Part shown: one piece after another, positions 9,156-17,262 of the stretch | How positions within the stretch are numbered: position 1 is the stretch's first letter | Layout: each line of letters opens with the position of its first letter | NCBI RefSeq assembly: GCF_002949735.1 | Contig: NZ_CP026681.1 | Span: 8,090,501 to 8,154,500 of the forward strand | Length of the DNA stretch: 64,000 nucleotides | Direction of reading: 5' to 3' | Origin: Nostoc sp. 'Peltigera membranacea cyanobiont' N6 | GTDB lineage: Bacteria; Cyanobacteriota; Cyanobacteriia; Cyanobacteriales; Nostocaceae | Position numbers and translations under genes: made by a program | The notes under the pieces: generated by a model | The model's input: the letters and a program-made list of their open reading frames with translations, nothing else | Databases searched by the model: none | What the model was told of the DNA's origin: nothing

Positions 9156-9785
9156 ATGACTCACAAGGCACACGACACAGCCAATAAACACTTAAGCTCA
9201 GATACTAACGAACTCAAAGAGAAAAAAGTTTCTCGAAATCAAGTGATCGTGGCTCCATTACCAGACCCGATTGCAAAAAATATTGAAGCGATTATTTCAC
9301 TTCATACCCAGTCAGTTCGAGAGATTCCCGCCCACCAACGCATACTAGAAGCGATCGCTACATTCTTTGGGCGATCGACATTTATGTATAGTTTGCTAGT
9401 CGTGCTGGCTCTGTGGATTTTTGGCAGTTTTTTTGATGGCTTTTTGCCATTCAATCTACCCGCGTTTAGCTGGTCAAATCAAGGCTTAGACGCTGCTGCA
9501 TTGGTAATTTCAACTGGAGTATTGGTGCGACAAACTCGCCAAGAAAACTTTGCCGAACAGAGGGCGCAACTGATGCTACAGCTTAACCTGCTCTCCGAGC
9601 AAAAAATTGCCAAGATTATTGCTCTATTAGAAGAACTCCGTACTGATTTGCCTAATGTGATAAATCGGCATGATTCGGAAGCGAAATTGATGCAGGAACC
9701 GGCTGACCCGATCGCGGTATTAGAAGCACTCCAGAAAAACTTAGCTGAAGAACTGTCATCTACAGAAGAAAACAATATGAGTTGA
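9156..9785 (+). CDS. DUF1003 membrane protein
   Basis: The 209-residue protein matches the DUF1003 family: a conserved IxSLHxQS motif (EAIISLHTQS), two membrane helices (around STFMYSLLVVLALWIFGSFF and DAAALVISTGVLV), then RQTRQENFAEQRAQLMLQLN and a coiled C-terminal tail. Its function is unknown. The start is set by AGGA at 9144-9147, eight bases before the ATG. The frame extends upstream to 9072, but that extra stretch is not conserved-looking. It faces away from the kinase remnant and towards the amylase gene. Confidence 0.85.
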   Translation: MTHKAHDTANKHLSSDTNELKEKKVSRNQVIVAPLPDPIAKNIEAIISLHTQSVREIPAHQRILEAIATFFGRSTFMYSLLVVLALWIFGSFFDGFLPFNLPAFSWSNQGLDAAALVISTGVLVRQTRQENFAEQRAQLMLQLNLLSEQKIAKIIALLEELRTDLPNVINRHDSEAKLMQEPADPIAVLEALQKNLAEELSSTEENNMS

Positions 9786-9897
9786 TCGCAGTTTTTTAGT
9801 AGACTTTTTTCTATTTAGAAACATCAAACAAAACTTCAAGTATAATTTTTGTGTCGGCAATAACAATTCATCGTAATATTTGAATAGAGGGATACAG

Positions 9898-11376
9898 ATG
9901 GCTCAACTGAATGGTGTAATGATGCAGTACTTCCATTGGTATATCCCTCCAGATGGCAATCTTTGGAATGAATTTAAAGATAAAGTCAAAGAGTTAGCTG
10001 ATGCAGGTGTTACATCTGTTTGGCTACCCCCAGCATACAAAGGAACAGGGGGTGGCTACGATGTCGGCTACGGGGTCTACGATATATACGATCTAGGCGA
10101 GTTTGACCAAAAAGGCTCGGTTCGGACAAAGTACGGCACAAAAGACGAGTATATCGCTGCTGTCAAGGCGGCAAAAGATGCTGGCATTCGAGTGTATGCG
10201 GATGTTGTTCTCAACCACAAGTTAGGTGCAGACCAAGAAGAAGAGGTGGAAGCAACGCCCTATAGTCCAGACGATCGCAACCACGCCATTGGTGAGATGC
10301 AAAAGATTAAAGTGTGGACTCACTTTACCTTCCCAGGTCGCCAGGGCAAATACTCCGATATGGAATGGCACTGGTGGCACTTCGACGCAGTTGATTACAA
10401 CGTTTACAACGAAGGTGAGAACGCAGTTTATCTATTCAAAGATAAAAAATTTGATGATAACGTTGACCTAGAAAAAGGCGCTTTCGACTATCTCATGGGA
10501 TGCGATTTGGATATGGAAAGTCCAGAAGTTCGTGAGGAGTTGAATCGCTGGGGTGAGTGGTTTGTAGAAACCACTGATGTAGATGGCTTTCGTTTTGATG
10601 CTGTTAAACACGTTAGAGCTGGCTTTTTCCCAGAATGGCTGCACCACTGTCGCCAAAAAGCAGGTCGCGATCTTTTTGCCGTGGGTGAGTATTGGTCTTA
10701 TGAAGTTGAAGCGCTGCACCATTTCATTAGCATCACCGGTGGCGATGTGTTGCTGTTTGATGCGCCATTGCACTATAACTTTAGCGCTGCCAGCAAACAA
10801 GGCAATGAATACGATATGCGGCAGATATTTGATAACACCTTGGTGCAACAGCAACCTGCTTTAGCCGTCACCTTAGTTGACAATCATGATTCTCAACCTT
10901 TGCAGTCATTGGAGTCTGTAGTAGAAAGCTGGTTTAAACCGTTGGCTTATGCGTTGATCCTACTGCGAAGTGATGGTTATCCCTGTATCTTCTATGCTGA
11001 TTACTATGGCGCTCATTACAAAGATAAGGGCCCAGATGGCAACGAGTATGAGATTTGGCTCGATAGTCATCAATGGATAATTGATAAATTTTTGCACGCC
11101 CGTCAAACCTATGCCTATGGCGACCAATACGATTATTTTGATCGCGCTAATACAATCGGCTGGACACGCTTAGGAGACGAAGAACATCCTGGCGGGATGG
11201 CGGTTGTTTTGAGTAATGGGGGAGAGGGGACTAAGTGGATGGAAGTTGGGCAACCCAACAGCACTTACATTGACATCACTGAACATATCAGCGAACCTGT
11301 CACAACGAATGATGAGGGCTGGGCTGATTTTCGATGCAATGCTGGTTCTGTTTCTGTCTGGGTTCCACAGTCATAG
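9898..11376 (+). CDS. Cytoplasmic alpha-amylase, glycoside hydrolase family 13
   Basis: This 492-residue enzyme lacks a signal peptide and resembles the intracellular liquefying-type amylases (GH13 subfamily 5), which hydrolyse alpha-1,4 glucans such as glycogen. The four conserved regions are present: DVVLNHK, GFRFDAVKHV with the nucleophile Asp (about 234), AVGEYW with the acid/base Glu (about 264), and LVDNHDSQP with the third catalytic Asp (about 331). An upstream in-frame TTG at 9880 exists, but AGAGGGA at 9886-9892 sits correctly for the ATG at 9898. It is monocistronic, with a repeat-filled spacer downstream. Confidence 0.93.
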   Translation: MAQLNGVMMQYFHWYIPPDGNLWNEFKDKVKELADAGVTSVWLPPAYKGTGGGYDVGYGVYDIYDLGEFDQKGSVRTKYGTKDEYIAAVKAAKDAGIRVYADVVLNHKLGADQEEEVEATPYSPDDRNHAIGEMQKIKVWTHFTFPGRQGKYSDMEWHWWHFDAVDYNVYNEGENAVYLFKDKKFDDNVDLEKGAFDYLMGCDLDMESPEVREELNRWGEWFVETTDVDGFRFDAVKHVRAGFFPEWLHHCRQKAGRDLFAVGEYWSYEVEALHHFISITGGDVLLFDAPLHYNFSAASKQGNEYDMRQIFDNTLVQQQPALAVTLVDNHDSQPLQSLESVVESWFKPLAYALILLRSDGYPCIFYADYYGAHYKDKGPDGNEYEIWLDSHQWIIDKFLHARQTYAYGDQYDYFDRANTIGWTRLGDEEHPGGMAVVLSNGGEGTKWMEVGQPNSTYIDITEHISEPVTTNDEGWADFRCNAGSVSVWVPQS

Positions 11377-11610
11377 TCTGAGTTTTAGTAGCATTCATGC
11401 AGAAAGTTAGGCGCTTGACAAACTTTGCCTAAAAGAGAACTTAGGTAGTACCAAGCGCACTAGCTTATGTCCTTGAGAACATGAAAGAGTTTAAAAAAAT
11501 TAATTAATAACCAAAATTATTTAAGAAAATTGCAATAGAAGTAATGGAGAATTCTGTTGTGATGTTAAATGGCAAAGAAATTGAGATTCAGAACATAGAC
11601 CATTTAGGGA
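11377..11610. other. Spacer after the amylase gene
   Basis: AT-rich sequence with no supported gene. It ends where the MITE at 11611 begins. No clear terminator hairpin was found directly after the amylase stop. Confidence 0.4.
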
Positions 11611-11762
11611 TATAGGAATCATATTTGATTTTTGAACAAAATTAGGTATTGTAGGGTGTGTTAGAACGCAGTTCGTAACGCACCAAACCCTTGATAATGG
11701 TGCGTTACGCTGTCGCTAACACACCCTACGTATCTTTTCATAAATCAAATACTAGTCCTATA
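11611..11762. mobile_element. MITE with terminal inverted repeats and central hairpin
   Basis: A 152-base non-coding element. Its ends are imperfect inverted repeats (TATAGGAATCATATTTGATT on the left against TATAGGACTAGTATTTGATT read from the right), and TA lies at both borders. The core is a large palindrome in which GTAGGGTGTGTTAG pairs with CTAACACACCCTAC and GTAACGCACC pairs with GGTGCGTTAC. TA-flanked ends are the signature of IS630/Tc1-type target choice, and an IS630 remnant sits 270 bases away. A second, interrupted copy is at 18818. Confidence 0.75.
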
Positions 11763-11853
11763 GTAGCAGGAATAGTAAGTAGGTCGCTGTGAATATTTAT
11801 TGTTGGGATGAGGCAGGAGGCAGAAGGCAGGAGGCAGTAGGAAAGAGGATTTG

Positions 11854-12015
11854 AGTGTAACTTTCTTCAGTTTCCTCAAACCTTAGTCCATACTGTTGGC
11901 ATAGTTGATTAATTCTGTCTTTCAATCTAGCAGTAGGAATTTGCACAAACTTTTGATTAGTCTTATTGCCAAGATTAATATTTTGGCGCTGACCTTCATT
12001 CCACCCAAAAACGAT
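11854..12015 (-). pseudogene. TnpB (IS200/IS605-type) fragment
   Basis: The minus strand encodes about 54 residues matching the late part of TnpB before its zinc finger: VFGWNEGQRQNINLG, NQKFVQIPTARLKDRINQL, then QYGLRFEETEESYT. This spans the segment leading to the conserved EExYTSxxS motif, where it breaks off. A stop codon lies immediately upstream in frame, and a purine-rich GGCAGGA repeat replaces the C-terminus. It is a short internal relic of an RNA-guided transposon nuclease, without start, catalytic core or ends. Confidence 0.8.
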
Positions 12016-12033
12016 TTAGCAATCCTAAATGAT

Positions 12034-12349
12034 TCATGAGAAAACACCATATTCGTGGAGTTTATGAAAGTCAAAAATTTGACAATTTACTGATAACTCA
12101 AATGAAGCTCTGATGACACAGAAGGAATTGTAGAAAAAATAAAACTCTCTAATGAATCTTTTTGCTTGCAACCAAATATCTTCTACAGGATTTTGCTGCG
12201 GTGCTTTGGGAGCAAATCTTTCACAGGTTATCAACCATTCTCCTCTTTCTAAACCATTATTTAAAGAACCTAAATAATCTTTGATTGGCTGTGAACGGTG
12301 ATAACTGCACCATCCCAAATTATTAATAATTTGGCTCCTGGGCGTTGCG
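12034..12349 (-). pseudogene. IS630-family transposase remnant, frameshifted
   Basis: The minus strand encodes the C-terminal third of a DDE transposase. In one frame it reads RPGAKLLIIWDGA, the strand carrying the second catalytic Asp. A one-base loss then shifts the sense into another frame reading SYHRSQPIKDYL, LITCERFAPKAPQQNPVEDI with the catalytic Glu, and a typical end ...HEYGVFS before TGA. Intact relatives read WDGASYHRS without a break, so the frameshift is inferred. The 5' part is missing and abuts a 22-bp tandem duplication. It lies head-to-tail with the TnpB relic. Confidence 0.8.
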
Positions 12350-12393
12350 ATCGCCTGGAAATATTGTAACTATCGCCTGGAAATATTGTAACT
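12350..12393. repeat. Perfect 22-bp tandem duplication
   Basis: The unit running from ATCGCCTGG to TTGTAACT occurs twice without a mismatch (12350-12371 and 12372-12393). It lies exactly at the 5' break of the IS630 relic. Confidence 0.9.
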
Positions 12394-12629
12394 GGCGATA
12401 CTTCTTATTTGCCACGGTAAAAGCAAGTATGTCGGTTAAATATAATAATTGTTTATAAACTGGCGGTTTGATGGGTAAAATTAGTCTAAACTCCAGTCAA
12501 TTGCGATCGTTGCGATTAGGTGCTGAGAGTTGAATCATCTCGGAAAAACGTGAGAAAGTGAAAGCTAAATTCACAAATTTTGTCCAGGCTCCTGCATGGC
12601 ATTCAAAAATTTTCATCCTTTGCGTAAAT

Positions 12630-13013
12630 ATGATAATTAGTAAAAAGCTGCTTTATGTACTAATTTTTTTGGGGATGGGGGTTAACGGTTCTTTGTATCT
12701 GAACTGGTTTTTATCACCTCCTAACCCCGATCGCGTAGGCTACTGGTTCTCGATATATCTATTCGTATTTCCTTACCTTGGCTTTTTGGGAATTGCTTCT
12801 TTAGCACTAAAAGATGTACTAAGGATTCCTTTGAGTATTGGTATTGTTCTGTTGCTATATGTCGGAATTCTAACAATTCTGGCAAACTCATTTCAGCTAG
12901 GCTTAGGGTGGATGTTGAGTTGGTTACCTAATTTAGGGTATGAGTTTTTCCATGTGATTCTATTCGTTTTAGCACTGTTATGGCTGATTGTCGTTGTGCA
13001 ACGGCGATATTAA
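12630..13013 (+). CDS. Small hypothetical membrane protein
   Basis: A 127-residue protein with four predicted membrane helices: LLYVLIFLGMGVNGSLYL, WFSIYLFVFPYLGFLGIASL, IPLSIGIVLLLYVGILTIL, and FFHVILFVLALLWLIVVV. I do not recognise the family. The frame is open upstream to a GTG at 12558, but those residues are polar and belong to a reading frame interrupted by TGA at 12531. The ATG at 12630 directly before the first helix is therefore preferred. Its neighbours (IS relics, leuB) give no functional clue. Confidence 0.6.
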   Translation: MIISKKLLYVLIFLGMGVNGSLYLNWFLSPPNPDRVGYWFSIYLFVFPYLGFLGIASLALKDVLRIPLSIGIVLLLYVGILTILANSFQLGLGWMLSWLPNLGYEFFHVILFVLALLWLIVVVQRRY

Positions 13014-13225
13014 CTGTTTAAGATCGTCTCCATGAATAATGACTTTTTCTCCAGAGATGAACATTACTGAATAGTTACTGATCGCCCAAGGTGTTTCCGA
13101 AGCATGGATATTTTGCTGCGTCTGTTGTATCCCACCTTCCTCACCCTAATATATTAAAAATTCCATCGGTACATTTTGCTAGGTATGATATTTAATCTGT
13201 AAGCATTTACCCAGTAAAACTAGCT

Positions 13226-14314
13226 ATGACCCAGAACTACCGCATTACTCTACTCCCCGGCGATGGCATTGGCCCTGAAATTATGGCAGTGGCGGTAGAT
13301 GTGCTGAAAGTCGTAGGGAAGCAATTCGATCTGAAGTTTGAATTTCAAGAAGCCCTGATCGGTGGTGCAGCAATTGACGCTACAGGGGAACCCTTACCAT
13401 CTGCCACTCTAGAGGCTTGCCGTAACAGTGATGCTGTGTTGCTTGCTGCCATTGGTGGTTACAAGTGGGATTCCCTGCCATCTAATTTACGCCCAGAAGC
13501 AGGTTTGTTAGGGCTACGCGCAGGTTTGGGATTATTTGCCAATTTGCGCCCAGCGAAAATTTTGCCCCAGCTAATTGATGCCTCGACTTTGAAACGCGAA
13601 ATTGTCGAAGGCGTGGATATTATGGTGGTGCGCGAACTGACTGGTGGCATTTACTTCGGTAAACCTAAAGGGATTTTTGCCACAGAAACTGGTGAGAAAC
13701 GCGGTGTAAATACAATGGTTTACACCGAATCGGAAATTGAACGTATTGGGCGGGTGGCTTTTGAGGCAGCAAAAAAACGCGGTGGTAAACTTTGTTCGGT
13801 GGATAAAGCGAACGTATTAGAAGTATCTCAGTTGTGGCGCGATCGCATCACCCAACTTTCTCAAGAGTATCCAGATATCGAACTCTCTCATTTATATGTA
13901 GACAATGCTGCTATGCAGTTAGTACGCGCTCCCAAGCAGTTCGACACCATTGTTACAGGCAATTTGTTTGGCGATATTCTCTCTGATGCTGCTGCCATGC
14001 TCACAGGTAGTATTGGGATGTTACCCTCAGCTAGTTTGGGCGCTTCTGGGCCTGGTGTGTTTGAACCAGTCCACGGTTCCGCCCCAGATATTGCCGGACA
14101 GGATAACGCAAATCCTCTCGCGCAGGTTTTGAGTGCGGCGATGATGTTGCGCTACGGTTTAGACCAACCACAAGCAGCAGATCGCATCGAACAAGCTGTA
14201 TTGCAAGTTTTAGAACAAGGCGATCGCACAGGGGATATAATTTCTCCAGGAAAAAACCTCTTGGGTTGCCGCGCTATGGGAGACTCACTCATTAAAGCTA
14301 TTGAACAAAAATAA
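13226..14314 (+). CDS. leuB: 3-isopropylmalate dehydrogenase LeuB
   Basis: LeuB oxidises and decarboxylates 3-isopropylmalate with NAD+ in leucine synthesis. The 362-residue length is standard. It begins with LLPGDGIGPEIMA and contains the substrate arginines in LGLFANLRPAK and VVRELTGGIYFGKPK, the metal/substrate lysine region SVDKANVLE, and the signature NLFGDILSDAAAMLTGSIGM. Ending with GSAPDIAGQDNANPLAQVLS, it is clearly LeuB rather than isocitrate dehydrogenase. No other leu gene is adjacent, as is common in cyanobacteria. Confidence 0.96.
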   Translation: MTQNYRITLLPGDGIGPEIMAVAVDVLKVVGKQFDLKFEFQEALIGGAAIDATGEPLPSATLEACRNSDAVLLAAIGGYKWDSLPSNLRPEAGLLGLRAGLGLFANLRPAKILPQLIDASTLKREIVEGVDIMVVRELTGGIYFGKPKGIFATETGEKRGVNTMVYTESEIERIGRVAFEAAKKRGGKLCSVDKANVLEVSQLWRDRITQLSQEYPDIELSHLYVDNAAMQLVRAPKQFDTIVTGNLFGDILSDAAAMLTGSIGMLPSASLGASGPGVFEPVHGSAPDIAGQDNANPLAQVLSAAMMLRYGLDQPQAADRIEQAVLQVLEQGDRTGDIISPGKNLLGCRAMGDSLIKAIEQK

Positions 14315-14404
14315 TTTTTTAGAGCAAACTGGGCAATTTGGCAACCTTTGCTATAAGTTTCGGGTAGACTAAAGTGAAATCTAGCAATCAAATAACAGTC
14401 GATA

Positions 14405-14665
14405 GTGTACGCATTACGACAAGGACAAGTAAATTTTACCGCCCCAAAGAACCAATCGCCTTTGATTGATCCTGCTGTAATCAGAGCTGCTGGGCAGATA
14501 TACTATACTCACTGTGAAGTCCACCCCGAAATCGCGGGACAACCTTCCGGTGTAGCAATTAATCGTGTGAATCATCGAGGTAAGGTTATTTTTACTAACC
14601 AACCAGTTCTTTTACCTCAAGAGTGTTTTGTACCCTTAAGTCAAATTGAATCACACATGTATTAG
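14405..14665 (+). CDS. Small hypothetical protein
   Basis: An 86-residue soluble protein starting at GTG. It contains IDPAVIRAAGQIYYTHCEVHPE and PSGVAINRVNHRGKVIF. I do not recognise a named family. The frame is well formed, with codon use like its neighbours. Its stop codon runs straight into the heptamer repeat array at 14665. It could be translated from the leuB transcript (90 bases downstream), but no Shine-Dalgarno sequence is clear. Confidence 0.5.
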   Translation: MYALRQGQVNFTAPKNQSPLIDPAVIRAAGQIYYTHCEVHPEIAGQPSGVAINRVNHRGKVIFTNQPVLLPQECFVPLSQIESHMY

Positions 14666-14850
14666 TCATTGGTCATTGGTCATTGGTCATTGGTCATTAG
14701 TCATTGGTCATTGGTCATTGGTCATTGGTCATTGGTCATTGGTCATTGGTCATTGGTCATTAGTCATTGGTCATTAGTTCTCGACAAAGGACAAATGACT
14801 AATGACAAAAGACAAAAGATAAACGACAAATGACACAGGACTAATGACAA
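14665..14850. repeat. STRR heptamer array with inverted counterpart
   Basis: About 16 head-to-tail copies of a 7-base unit (TCATTGG, some TCATTAG) run from 14665 to about 14778. They are followed to about 14850 by degenerate copies of the complementary unit (TGACAAA, TGACTAA). The two halves can fold on each other. This is the short tandemly repeated repetitive sequence class known from heterocystous cyanobacteria. It is not a CRISPR: there are no spacers. Confidence 0.92.
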
Positions 14851-14866
14851 AGGACAATTAGACTGT

Positions 14867-15715
14867 ATGGACATTTTGTTCGCTATTCCAGCGAGTGTAA
14901 TGGTCTTTGCTTTGGGTGCATCTATTGGCAGTTTTCTCAACGTTATTGTTTATCGGCTACCTGCTGGGTTGTCAATTCTTTGGCCACCTTCTCGTTGTCC
15001 TAAATGCTTAAACCAGCTAAAAGCTTACGACAATGTACCAGTATTCGGCTGGATTTCCTTAAAAGGGCGGTGTCGATATTGCAAAAGCAAAATTTCTGTC
15101 CGTTATCCCGTGGTAGAAGGGGTGACGGGCATAATTTTTTTGCTGGTTTTTTTAGTATTCCAAGTTTCTACTTTAACAATAGGCTATTGGGCTTTTTGTA
15201 GTTGGTTATTAGCACTATCGCTTATCGACCTAGATACAATGACCTTACCTAATCCACTTACTCAGTCGGGTTTAATGGTAGGAATTCTATTCCAAATGGT
15301 GGTTGGTTATCTACCAGAGGGTAGTTTTGTGGCATTGGTAAATCATCTTATGATGGCGATAGTCGGCGCAGTCTTAGGTTTATGGTTATTTGATGCGATC
15401 GCCCTATTGGGTTCAGTTGCCTTTGGTAAAACTGCAATGGGTGCGGGTGATGCCAAGTTAGCAGCCATGATGGGAGCCTGGTTAGGCTGGAAATATTTGC
15501 TCTTAGCTAGTTTTATCGCCTGTGCGCTGGGAGCCTTAATTGGGAGTGGTGTTATTATGCATAGACACAAAGCCCTGAGTCAAGAGACATCGAGACAAAG
15601 GTTAGGACAAAAAATGCCTTTTGGCCCTTTTCTGGCTTTAGGATCTGCGATCGCCATATTTAGCGGTGAAGCCATTTTGTCTAGCTACCTGCGGTTATTT
15701 TTTTCAGCATCTTGA
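14867..15715 (+). CDS. pilD: Prepilin peptidase / N-methyltransferase PilD
   Basis: This inner-membrane aspartic peptidase (family A24) cleaves type IV prepilin and pseudopilin leaders and methylates the new N-terminus. The 282-residue protein has the N-terminal GSFLNVIVYRLP motif, a zinc-type four-cysteine set (CPKC at 44-47 and CRYC at 69-72) in the cytoplasmic methylase domain, the first catalytic region LIDLDTMTLPN, and the second, MGAGDAK (about 191-197). Seven or eight membrane helices are predicted. The STRR array ends a few bases before its ATG and occupies its promoter region. Confidence 0.93.
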   Translation: MDILFAIPASVMVFALGASIGSFLNVIVYRLPAGLSILWPPSRCPKCLNQLKAYDNVPVFGWISLKGRCRYCKSKISVRYPVVEGVTGIIFLLVFLVFQVSTLTIGYWAFCSWLLALSLIDLDTMTLPNPLTQSGLMVGILFQMVVGYLPEGSFVALVNHLMMAIVGAVLGLWLFDAIALLGSVAFGKTAMGAGDAKLAAMMGAWLGWKYLLLASFIACALGALIGSGVIMHRHKALSQETSRQRLGQKMPFGPFLALGSAIAIFSGEAILSSYLRLFFSAS

Positions 15716-16227
15716 ATTGGAGTTGGGGGTGTAAGCAATGCCCCATACCCAATAACCTTTCATAAGAAATATTTATAATTCGTGACTGTAACCAACATTA
15801 CCCCATTTGCCCTTCATATTTTGATAATATTCTGCTTGTGACTTGTATTACCCTCTTAACGAACGATTAACCGTTGGCAAGCACAACTAGTACAACAGAT
15901 GCTGCTTATTCAAAACACTAGCGATGCGAATCATTGATTTGAGTGGGAGAGGGAGAGCATCTTATTTGGAGGTTGGTATTCTCATGGCTTTGTCAGTACG
16001 TCCATATAATTAAGTCTGCTGAAAAAAAGAGCAAGAGACTTGTATTGGCATAAGTATTTTCGTTAAGCTGGCAACCAAAGATGATAATTAAGGTCTGAAT
16101 TGCTTAAAAGCGTAGTTTGACGATGTAGTAATTAGTCATTAGTAAAGACAAATGACTTATGACTAAGGACAACCCAATACGGTTTGACATGTTTTCAACC
16201 TCATACCCACTTAAAATAAAATAAAAA
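15716..16227. other. Intergenic stretch upstream of accD
   Basis: About 510 bases without a supportable gene. A GGAGG (15968-15972) precedes a nine-codon ATG frame at 15984, which I do not call. STRR-like units (TTAGTCATTAG, TGACTTATGACTAAGGAC) appear around 16128-16172, and the accD promoter should lie close by. Confidence 0.4.
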
Positions 16228-17178
16228 ATGGCTAACAACGAAGAATCACGTGGTTTAAAGTCTCTATTTGATTGGTTTGCAAATCGACGGAAATCAGGAT
16301 CTACCAACCTCGAACGCCAAGAACGTGAAATTGCGGATGGTTTGTGGCATAAATGTTCTAAGTGCGGTGTTTTGGCATACACAAAAGACCTGAAAGCCAA
16401 TCAGATGGTTTGTATCGAATGTGGTCATCACAATCGGGTAGATAGCGATGAACGCATTCGTCAATTGATAGATAACAATACCTGGAAACCCCTAGACGAG
16501 CATTTGCGTCCAACCGATCCGCTAGAATTTCGCGATCGCAAACTCTACAGCGATCGCCTGCGGGAAACACAAGATAAAATTGGCTTAATAGACGCAGTTC
16601 ACACTGGTTTAGGTCAAATCAATGGTTTGCCCATTGCCCTTGGGGTTATGGATTTCCGCTTCATGGGTGGTAGTATGGGTTCGGTTGTGGGAGAAAAACT
16701 CACCCGGATGATTGAGCAAGCCACTCAACGACGGTATCCTGTTGTTATTGTCTGCACCTCCGGCGGCGCGAGAATGCAAGAAGGAATGCTCTCCTTGATG
16801 CAGATGGCGAAAATTTCCGCAGCCCTACAGCGTCATAAAGACGCGCGACTATTATACATTCCTGTTTTGACCAATCCCACAACGGGCGGCGTTACCGCTA
16901 GTTTTGCGATGTTGGGCGATATCATTTTGGCAGAACCCAAAGCAACCATTGGTTTTGCCGGTCGGCGAGTGATTGAGCAAACCCTGCGGGAAAAACTCCC
17001 CGAAAATTTTCAGACTGCTGAAGATTTGCTCTTGCATGGTTTTGTTGATGATATCATACCCCGTACCCAATTAAAGAACACCCTAGCCCAGCTGATTGCT
17101 CTACACCAGCCGGTACTAACACCACCTCACATGGTTTTGTGGGAAACAATGTCTTTAACTTCTACCGCCGCCGAATAG
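16228..17178 (+). CDS. accD: Acetyl-CoA carboxylase carboxyltransferase subunit beta AccD
   Basis: AccD with AccA transfers the carboxyl group from biotin to acetyl-CoA, the committed step of fatty acid synthesis. The 316-residue protein carries the N-terminal zinc ribbon C43-C46-C62-C65 (CSKC...CIEC) and the crotonase-like core with MGGSMGSVVGEK, TSGGARMQEG and PTTGGVTASFAMLGD. Its length is normal for cyanobacteria. It is a single gene, as subunit genes are scattered in this group. Confidence 0.97.
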   Translation: MANNEESRGLKSLFDWFANRRKSGSTNLERQEREIADGLWHKCSKCGVLAYTKDLKANQMVCIECGHHNRVDSDERIRQLIDNNTWKPLDEHLRPTDPLEFRDRKLYSDRLRETQDKIGLIDAVHTGLGQINGLPIALGVMDFRFMGGSMGSVVGEKLTRMIEQATQRRYPVVIVCTSGGARMQEGMLSLMQMAKISAALQRHKDARLLYIPVLTNPTTGGVTASFAMLGDIILAEPKATIGFAGRRVIEQTLREKLPENFQTAEDLLLHGFVDDIIPRTQLKNTLAQLIALHQPVLTPPHMVLWETMSLTSTAAE

Positions 17179-17262
17179 AACGTGGGACGTGTGACGTGGG
17201 GAATGGGGAATGGGGAAAGACTGTTGCAAGTTCTCACTCCAGTCCCCCTGCTTCCTGCCCCC

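Noticed and set aside
14665..14780. Tandem repeats as a possible CRISPR array
   Set aside because: Units are 7 bases and directly adjacent, with no spacers and no cas genes nearby.
15984..16013. Nine-codon frame (MALSVRPYN) behind GGAGG
   Set aside because: Too short to support; could be chance in an AT-rich spacer.
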